Below, in pieces: positions 27,905-36,685 of a DNA stretch of 64,000 nucleotides (position 1 is the first letter of the stretch; every line of letters starts with the position of its first letter). Source of the stretch: CBFHSF01 sp965658445 (GTDB taxonomy: Bacteria > Bacteroidota > Bacteroidia > Flavobacteriales > Schleiferiaceae). The DNA lies in contig CBFHSF010000003.1 of NCBI GenBank assembly GCA_965658445.1, forward strand, positions 124,001-188,000. The letters are read 5' to 3'. The notes under the pieces were generated by a model that was not told the origin of the DNA, made no database searches, and was given only the letters and a program-made list of their open reading frames with translations. Position numbers and translations under genes: made by a program.

Positions 27905-28034
27905 TTTTGCCGCGGGTTAGGGACTATGGTTTTCTGTTTTCAGATTGAAAATTATCGCGGTGAGAACACCTCATTTCAACAAATATTTAATTGGGCTTTT
28001 TTTACCTTGGATAACAAATCGAAAGTAAGTAAAA

Positions 28035-28796
28035 ATGAATAAAACAGCATTGATAACTGGAGCAACCTCTGGGATTGGTTTGGCTTCCGCACACCGATTG
28101 GCTTCGTCAGGATATTCCCTGTACTTATCAGGAAGACGAACCGAGCGATTGGAAGCGTTGACCGTAGAGTTACGTACAAAGTACCCTTCTCAGAAATTTG
28201 AATTTGCCACTATGGATGTTCGAAATAGAGAAGAAGTACGAAGAGTGATTGGTATGTGGAGCCTACCATCCTTAGACCTATTGCTCAACAATGCCGGATT
28301 AGCTGCAGGAGCTGATCCTTTTCAAACGGGAGATTATACCAATTGGGACCGAATGATTGACACCAATTTAAAAGGGTTGATATACGTGACCGAGGCGTGT
28401 ATCCCCCATTTGAAGAAGGGAAATCACCCCATGATTATCAACATAGATTCTACCGCAGGAAAAGAAGCCTATCCGGGTGGAAATGTATACTGCGCCACAA
28501 AACACGGAGTTGACGCTTTGACCAAGGGCATGAGAATGGATTTGTTGAACGATGGGATTCGAGTTGGCATGGTAAGCCCAGGTTTGGTGGAAACGGAATT
28601 TTCCATCGTGCGATTTGATGGAGACACACAAAAGGCAGATTCTGTGTATAGTGGAATGACCCCGTTAACACCCGAGGATGTTGCGGAAAGTGTCCACTTT
28701 ATGGCGACGCAACCCACTCATGTTTCCATCCTTGATATTGTAATTATGCCTACCGATCAGGCGAGTTCAACTCAAGTGAAAAGGGCAGAGACATAG
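28035..28796 (+). CDS. Short-chain dehydrogenase/reductase, YdfG-like
   Basis: A 253-residue NAD(P)-dependent oxidoreductase with TGATSGIG (7-14), the structural NNAG (about 89-92), catalytic Ser in NIDSTAG (about 141) and the catalytic YxxxK in YCATK (about 154-158). The sequence from about residue 165 onward resembles the YdfG 3-hydroxy-acid dehydrogenase branch. Substrate unknown. dprA follows 76 bp later. Confidence 0.9.
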   Translation: MNKTALITGATSGIGLASAHRLASSGYSLYLSGRRTERLEALTVELRTKYPSQKFEFATMDVRNREEVRRVIGMWSLPSLDLLLNNAGLAAGADPFQTGDYTNWDRMIDTNLKGLIYVTEACIPHLKKGNHPMIINIDSTAGKEAYPGGNVYCATKHGVDALTKGMRMDLLNDGIRVGMVSPGLVETEFSIVRFDGDTQKADSVYSGMTPLTPEDVAESVHFMATQPTHVSILDIVIMPTDQASSTQVKRAET

Positions 28797-28872
28797 TCAG
28801 AGAAGAGATCAAAGAATATTTCAATAAACGGATTGTTATGCGAATCTAATAGACCCTACCGCTTTAGACCCT

Positions 28873-30006
28873 ATGAACCCTATTATTTCTGATATTGGCC
28901 TAACCCTTCTCAAAGGGATTGGGCCAGTAAAGGCGAGGAAGATTATTGCCGAATACGGAAACGCTGAAGCGTTTTTTATTTCTGCACTCTCTCCAAAACC
29001 GCCACAATTTATTGTAAAAAAAACGGAGTTGAGAAGTCAATTGCGACCGGCCCTTCTCGAGGCAGAGAAGGAATGGGAGTATTGTCAAGACCATGGGATT
29101 TCTGTCCTTACTCCTCAAATGGAAGCCTATCCAAAAAGGCTTTTAAATTGTCACGACCACCCCACGGTTCTCTATTTCCGTGGGAACACCACATTGAATC
29201 CATCTCGAATGATAGCCGTCGTAGGAACGCGCTCTATGACTTCCTACGGGAAAAAGATGGTGAGTCAACTGGTTTCTGATTTGAAGGACAAGGGGGTCTC
29301 CGTAGTATCAGGATTGGCTTACGGAATTGACATTACCGCTCACAGAGAATGCATTGATCACGAGATTCCCACCATAGGTGTTTTGGGTCATGGCTTGGAT
29401 AGGATATATCCTTCCGTTCATTGGTCAGAGGCGCGATCTATGGTCAATCAACGTGGTGGATTATTGACGGAGTTTAGAGTGGGAGAGGAGCCTTCCAGAG
29501 AGAACTTTCCCAAGAGAAACCGAATTGTTGCAGGCATGTGTGATGCAGTGGTTGTGGTAGAGGCTGCCCGAAATGGAGGGGCTTTGATTACCGCCAGCAT
29601 CGCCAATTCCTACAACCGAGATGTGTTTGCCTTTCCTGGACCGGTGGGAGCGGTTTATTCGGAAGGGTGCAATAAGTATTTAAAATCGCACAAAGCGTCC
29701 TTGATTGAGTCTGTTGCGGATTTGGAGTATGTCATGGGATGGGAGCCCGAAACTCAACAAACGATTTCCTTTTCTAAAGAAGAGGTGGAAGAAGAGAACA
29801 GAATCCGTGAGGAGCAGTTAGAAACGCTTTCGCCCTTTGCACAGAAACTCATTGGCAAGTTGGACCAAATCAAGGAGAGGAGGTTAGAACTTTTGGCTTT
29901 GGACTTGTCTACCGACATTTCTAAATGTCTGTCAGAAATTCTCATGTTAGAGCTAGACGGGTGGATAGAGATGGCGCCGGGTCAGGTCGTGAAGTTGAAG
30001 CGATAA
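28873..30006 (+). CDS. dprA: DNA processing protein DprA
   Basis: Loads RecA on incoming single-stranded DNA during natural transformation. 377 residues: a helix-hairpin-helix/SAM-like N-terminus (about 8-60, with LLKGIGPVKARKII), the Rossmann-like core (about 80-290) with VGTRSMTSYG, SGLAYGIDITAH and the signature NRIVAGMCDAVVVVEA, and a winged C-terminal domain (about 315-375). Complete by length and motifs. Confidence 0.95.
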   Translation: MNPIISDIGLTLLKGIGPVKARKIIAEYGNAEAFFISALSPKPPQFIVKKTELRSQLRPALLEAEKEWEYCQDHGISVLTPQMEAYPKRLLNCHDHPTVLYFRGNTTLNPSRMIAVVGTRSMTSYGKKMVSQLVSDLKDKGVSVVSGLAYGIDITAHRECIDHEIPTIGVLGHGLDRIYPSVHWSEARSMVNQRGGLLTEFRVGEEPSRENFPKRNRIVAGMCDAVVVVEAARNGGALITASIANSYNRDVFAFPGPVGAVYSEGCNKYLKSHKASLIESVADLEYVMGWEPETQQTISFSKEEVEEENRIREEQLETLSPFAQKLIGKLDQIKERRLELLALDLSTDISKCLSEILMLELDGWIEMAPGQVVKLKR

Positions 30007-30055
30007 TCTTCGATTGAGGACTTCCCCTTTTTTCTAGGAGAGAGAGTCTAAACGA

Positions 30056-30081
30056 AAAAGGGCCGCGTAAGCGGCCCTTTT
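30056..30081. terminator. Bidirectional terminator between dprA and accC
   Basis: A perfect 11-bp stem, AAAAGGGCCGC and GCGGCCCTTTT, with a GTAA tetraloop. A and T runs on the two sides let it serve both converging transcripts. Confidence 0.93.
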
Positions 30082-30102
30082 GGGTTATATAAATCGAGTG
30101 AT

Positions 30103-31440
30103 TTATTTTAATTCGAAATCCTCCATAAACTTGGTGGTGTAATTTCCGTCTTGGAAATTCTTGTCATCCATCAATTGTCTGTGGAAGGGAATGGTAGTCT
30201 TGATTCCTTCTACAACGAATTCATCAAGAGCTCTTCTCATTTTATCGATACACTCTTCTCTTGAACGCGCTGTGGTAATCAACTTTGCGATCATAGAATC
30301 GTAGTTAGGTGGAATGGTGTATCCCGCGTAACAGTGAGTGTCCAATCGAACTCCGTGACCTCCTGGAGCGTGGAAAGTTGTGATTTTCCCTGGGCTCGGT
30401 CTAAAGTCATTGTAAGGGTCTTCCGCGTTAATTCTCACCTCGATAGAGTGAAGTTGTGGCGTGTAATCGTTACCAGAGATTTTGATTCCAGCGGCTACGC
30501 TAATTTGTTCGCGGATCAAATCATAATCAATTACTTGTTCCGTAATGGGGTGCTCCACTTGGATACGAGTGTTCATCTCCATAAAGTAGAAGTTGCGGTG
30601 TTTGTCCACAAGGAACTCAACAGTACCGGCACCTTCGTAATTAATAGAAGAAGCGGCCAATTTAGCAGCCTTACCCATATTATCTCTGAGCTCATCCGTC
30701 ATAAATGGCGAAGGAGTTTCTTCTGTTAATTTTTGGTGACGACGCTGGATAGAACAATCTCTCTCAGAAAGGTGGCTCACGTTTCCGTGCTGGTCTCCGA
30801 TGATCTGAATCTCAATGTGACGAGGTTCCTCAATCAACTTCTCCATGTACATACCGTCGTTTCCGAAGGCAGCCCCTGCTTCCATACGAGCCTTTTCCCA
30901 TGCTTCTTGAAGTTCGTCTTCTTTCCACACAGCACGCATACCCTTTCCACCACCACCGGCAGTAGCTTTTAGCATCACTGGGTAACCCATGTCGGCGGCA
31001 AGTTCTTGGGTTTGCTCAAGGCTCTCCAAAAGACCGTCTGAACCAGGAATACAAGGAACACCTGCCGCCAACATCGTAGCCTTAGCAGTTGCCTTATCTC
31101 CCATTTGATCAATTTGCTCTGGAGTGGCACCGATAAATTTAATTCCGTTTTCACCACAGATTCTTGAAAACTTAGAGTTCTCAGCCAAGAATCCATATCC
31201 TGGGTGAATGGCATCCGCATTGGTAATCTCTGCGGCAGCAATAATATTGGGAATGTTCAAATACGATTCTGAACTGGGAGCAGGACCGATACATACGGCC
31301 TCGTCAGCAAAGCGAACGTGTAAACTGTCGCTATCTGCCTTGGAGTAAACGGCCACCGTCTTAATCCCCATTTCTCTACACGTACGAATGATGCGTAGCG
31401 CAATTTCGCCGCGATTTGCGATGAGTATTTTTTTAAACAT
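30103..31440 (-). CDS. accC: Acetyl-CoA carboxylase, biotin carboxylase subunit
   Basis: Carboxylates the biotin of AccB with ATP and bicarbonate, the first step to malonyl-CoA. 445 residues, standard length. N-terminal KKILIANRGEIALRIIRT, the ATP-grasp glycine loop in KATAGGGGKGMRAV (about 159-172), and the catalytic stretch with EMNTRIQVEHPITE (about 288-301). Last gene of the run from pdxA; accB precedes it by 27 bp. Confidence 0.97.
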   Translation of the reverse strand: MFKKILIANRGEIALRIIRTCREMGIKTVAVYSKADSDSLHVRFADEAVCIGPAPSSESYLNIPNIIAAAEITNADAIHPGYGFLAENSKFSRICGENGIKFIGATPEQIDQMGDKATAKATMLAAGVPCIPGSDGLLESLEQTQELAADMGYPVMLKATAGGGGKGMRAVWKEDELQEAWEKARMEAGAAFGNDGMYMEKLIEEPRHIEIQIIGDQHGNVSHLSERDCSIQRRHQKLTEETPSPFMTDELRDNMGKAAKLAASSINYEGAGTVEFLVDKHRNFYFMEMNTRIQVEHPITEQVIDYDLIREQISVAAGIKISGNDYTPQLHSIEVRINAEDPYNDFRPSPGKITTFHAPGGHGVRLDTHCYAGYTIPPNYDSMIAKLITTARSREECIDKMRRALDEFVVEGIKTTIPFHRQLMDDKNFQDGNYTTKFMEDFELK

Positions 31441-31467
31441 AATGTCTATTTTTTGGTGAAGCCTCCC

Positions 31468-31953
31468 TTACGAAGGGTCTACTAAGAAAAGAGGTTGGTC
31501 GTATTCTACAGGCGTAGAATCATCTACCAAAATCTTAACAATTTTACCTGATACTTCAGATTCAATTTCATTGAAGAGCTTCATTGCCTCAATGATACAA
31601 ACTACATCACCCGGCTTGATTTCATCTCCAACATTAACAAACAAAGGCTTGTCTGGAGAAGGCTTTCTATAGAAAGTTCCAATCATTGGTGACTTAACCG
31701 TGATGTACTTAGAGTCATCTTCTTCAGCGGCTGGAGCAGCGGGTGCAGCAGTAGCGGCGGCTGGAGCAGGAGCAGCAGCAACGGGAGCTGGCGCAGCGTG
31801 AACTACGGGTGCAGCCACTTGGTGAATTACCTGAGCATCACCTTCTGATCCTGTTTTAATATTGATTTTGAAATCCTCAGTTTCAAGGCTAACCTCTGAT
31901 GCGCCTGATTTTGCGACGAACTTAATGAGGTTTTGAATTTCTTTTAAATCCAT
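31468..31953 (-). CDS. accB: Biotin carboxyl carrier protein of acetyl-CoA carboxylase
   Basis: 161 residues. An N-terminal dimerising segment is followed by an Ala/Pro-rich flexible linker (about 45-78) and a biotinyl domain with the biotinylation site EAMKLFNEIE, Lys at 125. Lies between fabH and accC with gaps of 21 and 27 bp, so it is translated from the same message. Confidence 0.96.
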   Translation of the reverse strand: MDLKEIQNLIKFVAKSGASEVSLETEDFKINIKTGSEGDAQVIHQVAAPVVHAAPAPVAAAPAPAAATAAPAAPAAEEDDSKYITVKSPMIGTFYRKPSPDKPLFVNVGDEIKPGDVVCIIEAMKLFNEIESEVSGKIVKILVDDSTPVEYDQPLFLVDPS

Positions 31954-31974
31954 GATTTTAGGTTTTTCTGACGA

Positions 31975-32982
31975 TTAATTTTTCGGGTTTAAAGCCCATT
32001 TTACTAACATAGCTCCCCAAGTAAAACCGCCTCCAAAGGCAGCAAATACAAGGTTGTCTCCTTTTTTGAGCTGGGGTTCGTATTCCCATAGCAAAAGGGG
32101 GAGAGTTCCATTAGTAGTATTTCCAAATTTGTGAATGTTCAACATGACTTTATCGTCACCAATGCCCATGCGCTTGGCCGTGGCATCGATAATTCTTTTG
32201 TTGGCCTGATGAGGCACTAGGAAGGCAACGTCTTCGGATTGGAGGTTGTTTCTCTCCATGATCTTTCCCGAGGCATCTGCCATATTGGTTACAGCAAATT
32301 TAAATACTTGCTGTCCTTCTTGATGTACAAAGTGTTGGCTTGCGTCAACGGTTTGATGACTGGCGGGAAGAATAGAACCCCCAGCGTCAATTTTTAGGAA
32401 TTGTCTTCCCTTTCCGTCCGTTCTCAAGTATTCATCAATAACTCCAAGACCTTCCGTGCTGGGCTCTAGAAGCACACATCCTGCTCCGTCACCAAAAATC
32501 ACACAAGTTGTACGGTCTGTGTAGTCAATGATAGAAGACATTTTATCTCCTCCAATGACCAATACTTTTTTATAACGTCCAGATTCTATGAATTTGGCTC
32601 CTGTAGAAAGTCCGTAAAGAAAACCGGAACAAGCAGCCATAAGATCGTATGAGAATGCGTTTTCTGCGCCAATTTCACTGGCTACATAACACGCAGTAGC
32701 GGCAACGGGCATATCCGGTGTTGCCGTAGAGACAATAACCATGTCTATTTCTGATGGGTCAACATTGTATTTTTCCATCAGGTCTTTTGCGGCTTCGATG
32801 CACATAAAAGACGTTCCCTGATTTTCTTCCTTGAGAATGCGGCGCTCCTTGATACCAGTACGGGTGGTGATCCATTCGTCGGTGGTGTCCACCATCTCTT
32901 CGAGCAACTTATTAGTTAGTCGAAACTCTGGTACATAACCTCCAATGGCGGTAATTGCAGCGGTTGTGTTTGACATGGGCAT
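31975..32982 (-). CDS. fabH: 3-oxoacyl-ACP synthase III FabH
   Basis: Starts fatty-acid synthesis by condensing acyl-CoA with malonyl-ACP. 335 residues; catalytic Cys118 in AACSGFLYG, His in PHQAN, and Asn in FGNTTNGT complete the triad. Two Met codons (32982 and 32976) are both possible starts. The gene is separated from rpmF by 171 bp containing a possible weak terminator and a repeated 9-mer, so it may have its own promoter. Confidence 0.95.
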   Translation of the reverse strand: MPMSNTTAAITAIGGYVPEFRLTNKLLEEMVDTTDEWITTRTGIKERRILKEENQGTSFMCIEAAKDLMEKYNVDPSEIDMVIVSTATPDMPVAATACYVASEIGAENAFSYDLMAACSGFLYGLSTGAKFIESGRYKKVLVIGGDKMSSIIDYTDRTTCVIFGDGAGCVLLEPSTEGLGVIDEYLRTDGKGRQFLKIDAGGSILPASHQTVDASQHFVHQEGQQVFKFAVTNMADASGKIMERNNLQSEDVAFLVPHQANKRIIDATAKRMGIGDDKVMLNIHKFGNTTNGTLPLLLWEYEPQLKKGDNLVFAAFGGGFTWGAMLVKWALNPKN

Positions 32983-33020
32983 TTTGTTTTCTCACAAATG
33001 AATGTGCTAAGAAAATAAAA

Positions 33021-33079
33021 ACTTGGGTAAAAATAGGTGAAACTGCCTGTTTTCCAAAAAAAAAGGAAATACTTGGGTA
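33021..33079. repeat. Two 9-bp direct repeats (ACTTGGGTA) spaced exactly 50 bp
   Basis: ACTTGGGTA occurs at 33021-33029 and 33071-33079, in the gap between rpmF and fabH, flanked by A tracts. The spacing of about five helical turns would put both copies on one face of the DNA, as for operator pairs. May be coincidence. Confidence 0.5.
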
Positions 33080-33115
33080 CAAAAAAAAGTAGATTCAAGA
33101 TGGATGTCATCTTAA
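33080..33115 (-). terminator. Weak terminator or attenuator after rpmF
   Basis: On the minus strand, AAGATG-acatc-CATCTT (33097-33113) forms a 6-bp stem, extendable by a G-T wobble and two A-T pairs, followed five bases later by eight T. The stem is AT-rich, so termination is probably partial. Confidence 0.4.
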
Positions 33116-33153
33116 ACCTACTTTACGCTTTTTTCAAAGGTGCAGTTTCCTGC

Positions 33154-33342
33154 TTACGCTTCTTCTTTTTCCATTACCACGTTACCCTTGTAGTAAAGCT
33201 TACCTTCAAACCAGTAAGCTCTGTGGTAAAGGTGTGCTTCACCAGTTGTGGGACATGTGGCGATTTGAGGCATGCTTGCCTTATAGTGCGTTCTGCGCTT
33301 GTCTCTTCTTGTCGTCGACTGTCTACGCTTGGGATGTGCCAT
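33154..33342 (-). CDS. rpmF: Ribosomal protein bL32
   Basis: 62 residues beginning MAHPKRRQSTTRRDKRRTHY, the classical L32 start. It has only one Cys (ATCPTTGEAHLYH), so it is the zinc-free form. It directly follows the DUF177 gene (27 bp gap), which is the conserved pairing. Confidence 0.96.
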   Translation of the reverse strand: MAHPKRRQSTTRRDKRRTHYKASMPQIATCPTTGEAHLYHRAYWFEGKLYYKGNVVMEKEEA

Positions 33343-33369
33343 TTTTACTCTTTTTTATGTAACCAAAAC

Positions 33370-33894
33370 TTAATTCAATAGATCCTTTAACTTGTTCCAT
33401 CTGGGGTCTATGTTATCTTCTGAAGAATCGTCATCGTTTTCTGATGCTTCTCTCTCCTCAGCTTCAATTTCTTGGAGCTCCTGCTCTGCCTTTGGGCTGA
33501 TTCTCTTTGCCGGAGCGCTTAACGCGGCCAATTCAAACAAGTACTGAGCGATGTTGACTTCATAAGCGCCGTGAGGCAAAATCAAAACTTCGTCGTCCTC
33601 GTCGTTGAATTCCTCTCCAAATTTCACCAATAGGGTAAAATCATTAGAGACAGGCATCCAAAATGGCTCGGATAAAATGTCGCAAAGGACTTCAACCTCA
33701 CCAGAAAGAGAAAACTCAAATTCGAGCATGGTATTGGATTTTTTCATGCTTGCCTTTACAGATAAGCGCTGATCCAAAAACTCTTCAAAACCATATTCCT
33801 CAAAGAACTCACGAGATAACTCATAGCTAAACTCGTGCTCTCCTAACTTGAGACCAGAAAATACAATATTGAATTCCTTGTTCAACTTTTTCAT
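33370..33894 (-). CDS. DUF177 (YceD) family protein
   Basis: A 174-residue acidic protein. The YceD signature lies in VEVLCDILSEPFWMPVSNDFTLLVKFG (from about residue 68), with a single Cys in the usual site. YceD proteins are linked to 23S rRNA processing in several bacteria and are nearly always next to rpmF, as here. The last 45 residues are strongly acidic. Confidence 0.88.
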   Translation of the reverse strand: MKKLNKEFNIVFSGLKLGEHEFSYELSREFFEEYGFEEFLDQRLSVKASMKKSNTMLEFEFSLSGEVEVLCDILSEPFWMPVSNDFTLLVKFGEEFNDEDDEVLILPHGAYEVNIAQYLFELAALSAPAKRISPKAEQELQEIEAEEREASENDDDSSEDNIDPRWNKLKDLLN

Positions 33895-33916
33895 AACTGC
33901 TCTAAAGTTAGGGCGG

Positions 33917-33942
33917 CAAAGATAAAATATTTTTTAATGCAA
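33917..33942 (-). promoter_or_regulatory. Possible promoter of the DUF177-rpmF pair
   Basis: Minus strand: -7 box TATCTTTG (33917-33924) with a TTG 15 bp upstream (33940-33942). The box lies 22 bp before the ATG. The spacer is a little short. Confidence 0.45.
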
Positions 33943-33962
33943 AAACCTTCTATCTAAAGAAA

Positions 33963-35018
33963 TCATCTATCGCCCTTGTGACGCTTTTGATTTTTTAAGG
34001 GATTGCTGTTCAATTCCTTATACAGAGAGCGATTCCTAAATGTTTCTATCGCCAAGTAAATGCTTTCTCGCAAAGACTGCTCGTCGGCTTGGTTCTTCCC
34101 GGCGATATCATAACCTGTCCCGTGGTCTGGAGAAGTTCTAATAATGGGCAATCCCGCAGTGTAATTAACACCGTCACTAAAGTGTAAAGTCTTAAACGGA
34201 ATCAATCCTTGGTCGTGATACATGGCCATTACGGCGTCGTATTGGCTATATACTCCCGTCCCAAAGAATCCGTCAGAGGCAAAAGGTCCTTTTACGATAT
34301 GGCCATTTTCTACGAGTTGATCAATGGCTGGCTGTATGATTTCTGCTTCCTCATTCCCCATTAACCCGCTATCACTGGCATGTGGATTAAGGCCCAATAC
34401 CGCGATTTTTGGTTTTCTAATGTTGAAATCCGACTTGAGACATTCAATGACGTCTTGGGTCTTTTTTACAATGCGCTCTACAGAAAGGGTTTTGCTAACC
34501 TCGGCAATAGGAATGTGTTCTGTAACTAAAGCAACCCTCAAGTCATGAGCGGTAAGGATCATGGTAGGACTTGCGTCGAAGGCCTTGCCCAAATATCCGG
34601 TATGTCCAGTAAACTCCTCGCCTTCTACCACAACGGTAGCCTTGTTGAGAGGAGCCGTTACCAACGCATCTACATTTCCATCCTTGAGCGCTTTAATTCC
34701 TGCGTCCAATGATTTTTTGGCAAAGTTCCCCACTTCTACGTCGGGCTCACCCATCTTAATGTCAACCGTTTCTTTCCAACAGTTGTACAAATTGGATTTT
34801 TTGTTGTTGAGCTTGGATAAGTCGTCCACAATGTTGAATGCAAAGTCGCGAAGGTTCAGCGACTTTCTGTGGTAAGAAGCGACCTTGGAATGAGCAAACA
34901 ATACGGGGGTGCAAAGATCTGTTATGGTAGGGTTGGAAAGGCTTTTGATAACCACTTCCATTCCTATCCCGTTAAGGTCTCCACACGTAATCCCAATTAC
35001 AGGTTTTTTCTCGCTCAT
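33963..35018 (-). CDS. pdxA: 4-hydroxythreonine-4-phosphate dehydrogenase PdxA
   Basis: Pyridoxal-phosphate biosynthesis (DXP-dependent route); 351 residues, metal-dependent and NAD-linked. Family stretches visible are GITCGDLNGIGMEVVIK (about 8-24), the metal-binding TGHTGYLGKAF (about 137), a second His in LNPHASDSGLMG (about 220-231) and AMYHDQGLIPFK (about 275). The start overlaps the stop of the aminopeptidase gene by 4 bp (ATGA), so translation is coupled. Confidence 0.95.
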   Translation of the reverse strand: MSEKKPVIGITCGDLNGIGMEVVIKSLSNPTITDLCTPVLFAHSKVASYHRKSLNLRDFAFNIVDDLSKLNNKKSNLYNCWKETVDIKMGEPDVEVGNFAKKSLDAGIKALKDGNVDALVTAPLNKATVVVEGEEFTGHTGYLGKAFDASPTMILTAHDLRVALVTEHIPIAEVSKTLSVERIVKKTQDVIECLKSDFNIRKPKIAVLGLNPHASDSGLMGNEEAEIIQPAIDQLVENGHIVKGPFASDGFFGTGVYSQYDAVMAMYHDQGLIPFKTLHFSDGVNYTAGLPIIRTSPDHGTGYDIAGKNQADEQSLRESIYLAIETFRNRSLYKELNSNPLKNQKRHKGDR

Positions 35019-36409
35019 GCTAGATTTTTTATGAAGTCATAGAGAAGGCGTACACCTACTCCAGTAGCTCCTTTTCGTAAGTAGTGGTCGTTGGTATCGA
35101 TAAAAGCAGGTCCTGCGATATCCAAGTGAATATAGGGATAATCCGTAAAGCGCGCCAAGAACTTACCCGCTGTGATGGCGCCTCCTTCGGCACCGCCAAT
35201 GTTTTTCATGTCAGCGATGGGCGAGTTCATCATTTCATCGTACTCGTCCCAGAATGGAAATTCAACTACGCGCTCATAGGTGTTGTCACCGGAAGTTTTT
35301 AGTTTTTGGAAGGTCTCAGAAGCGTCTTTTTCCATTCCTACAATTCCAAAACGACCAATGGCTCTCGCAGCAGCACCGGTGAGTGTCGCTAAGTCAATTA
35401 CCACTTCGGGATCGTATTTTTTGGCGTAGTGAAGGGCATCCGCAAGAATCATTCTTCCCTCAGCATCCGTATTGAGTACCTCTACCGTTTGCCCAGAGAA
35501 CATGTGGATCACATCACCAGGAGCATAGGCGTTACCTCCAGGTCGGTTGTCTGTAGACGGTACCAATCCAATGACGTGAATGGGAAGGTTGTTTTTGGCA
35601 ATGGCAGCCATCGCGCCAATTACGGCAGCAGCTCCACCCATATCGCTCTTCATAGTATCCATGAAGTTAGAAGGCTTGAGACTGAGGCCACCCGTGTCAT
35701 AGACAACGCCTTTACCCACCAAGATAATGGGCTTTTCGTTTTTGGCTCCTGCGGGCTTGTGCTCCATAATGGAGAATGTAGGCTCGTCAATTGAACCCGC
35801 ATTTACTGCGAGGAGGCCTCCCATTTTTAGGGATTCAATTTTTTTCTTGTTGAGGACCTCAACTGAGAATCCATATTCTGCTCCCATTCTCTCTGCCTCC
35901 TGCGCCAATTGAACGGCGTTGAGGTGGCTAATGGGCTTGTTTACCAAGGTTCTCGCTTCGGAAGTGGCGTAACATACAGCCGTTGTTTCGGCCAATACAG
36001 CATCCGATGCACCGTCAATACCCAGGGCTTTAAGGCTAGATTTTTTCTTTTCGGCATCACTGAAATAGGGAAGGAATTGGTAATTCGCCAAAAAGGCACC
36101 TTCGGCGAAAGCCATGACGTTTTCAGAAACGCCGTATACATTACAAGACTCTTCCTTGTTTTCCGTTAAAGCGGCTACTAGGTTTGCCGCTTTTTTACGG
36201 TAGGTTTCGGCATTCTTTAGAGATTTTGAAGAAGATGCGTAAACCGGTCCATTATCGGTAGCAACGCAAAACCATTTGGTGGGATGTGCGTCCAATAGCG
36301 GAGTTAAAAATGATTTTTGTGCACTAGAAAGAAAGTCCAAATCAGAATCTACAGAAGAAACGATGTAGGCTTTGGATCCGGCAGAAGAAAGTGAATTTGA
36401 TAATTCCAT
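35015..36409 (-). CDS. pepA: Leucyl aminopeptidase (M17 family)
   Basis: A 464-residue cytoplasmic di-metal aminopeptidase. The active-site run VGKGVVYDTGGLSLKP (about 231-246) holds the catalytic Lys and a metal Asp, and the signature NTDAEGRMILADAL (about 310-323) holds the remaining ligands. The N-terminal third is less conserved, as usual. First gene of the run with pdxA. Confidence 0.95.
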   Translation of the reverse strand: MELSNSLSSAGSKAYIVSSVDSDLDFLSSAQKSFLTPLLDAHPTKWFCVATDNGPVYASSSKSLKNAETYRKKAANLVAALTENKEESCNVYGVSENVMAFAEGAFLANYQFLPYFSDAEKKKSSLKALGIDGASDAVLAETTAVCYATSEARTLVNKPISHLNAVQLAQEAERMGAEYGFSVEVLNKKKIESLKMGGLLAVNAGSIDEPTFSIMEHKPAGAKNEKPIILVGKGVVYDTGGLSLKPSNFMDTMKSDMGGAAAVIGAMAAIAKNNLPIHVIGLVPSTDNRPGGNAYAPGDVIHMFSGQTVEVLNTDAEGRMILADALHYAKKYDPEVVIDLATLTGAAARAIGRFGIVGMEKDASETFQKLKTSGDNTYERVVEFPFWDEYDEMMNSPIADMKNIGGAEGGAITAGKFLARFTDYPYIHLDIAGPAFIDTNDHYLRKGATGVGVRLLYDFIKNLA

Positions 36410-36685
36410 GTCTTGATATTGTTACGTCTTAATTAGACTTCATTTATTTAATAGGACCGCAAAGCACGCTCCACAAGGCCATGTAAATAACGGGATTTGA
36501 ACGTTGAGTGTTCCCGCATTTTTTTACCCCGGTAAAATTAGGTAAATTTAGTAGCCCAACGCAATCCTAAGGGATTTTAGACATCGTTAATCCTTCAAAT
36601 GGATTCGAATACTAGCCCAAATGCCTGTAAGTGCAACAAAGTCCTTACTTTTATGTTGTAAAAACCTAAACCCCGTAGTCTACTC
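36410..36685. other. Divergent intergenic region between pepA and the T9SS type B gene (276 bp)
   Basis: No gene seen. It holds a terminator-like hairpin (CGGGA 36491-36495 with TCCCG 36512-36516, then seven T at 36519-36525), a tandem pair GGTAAAATTA / GGTAAATTTA at 36531-36550, and TACTTTTA (36646-36653), one base from the -7 consensus for the rightward gene. Confidence 0.5.
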
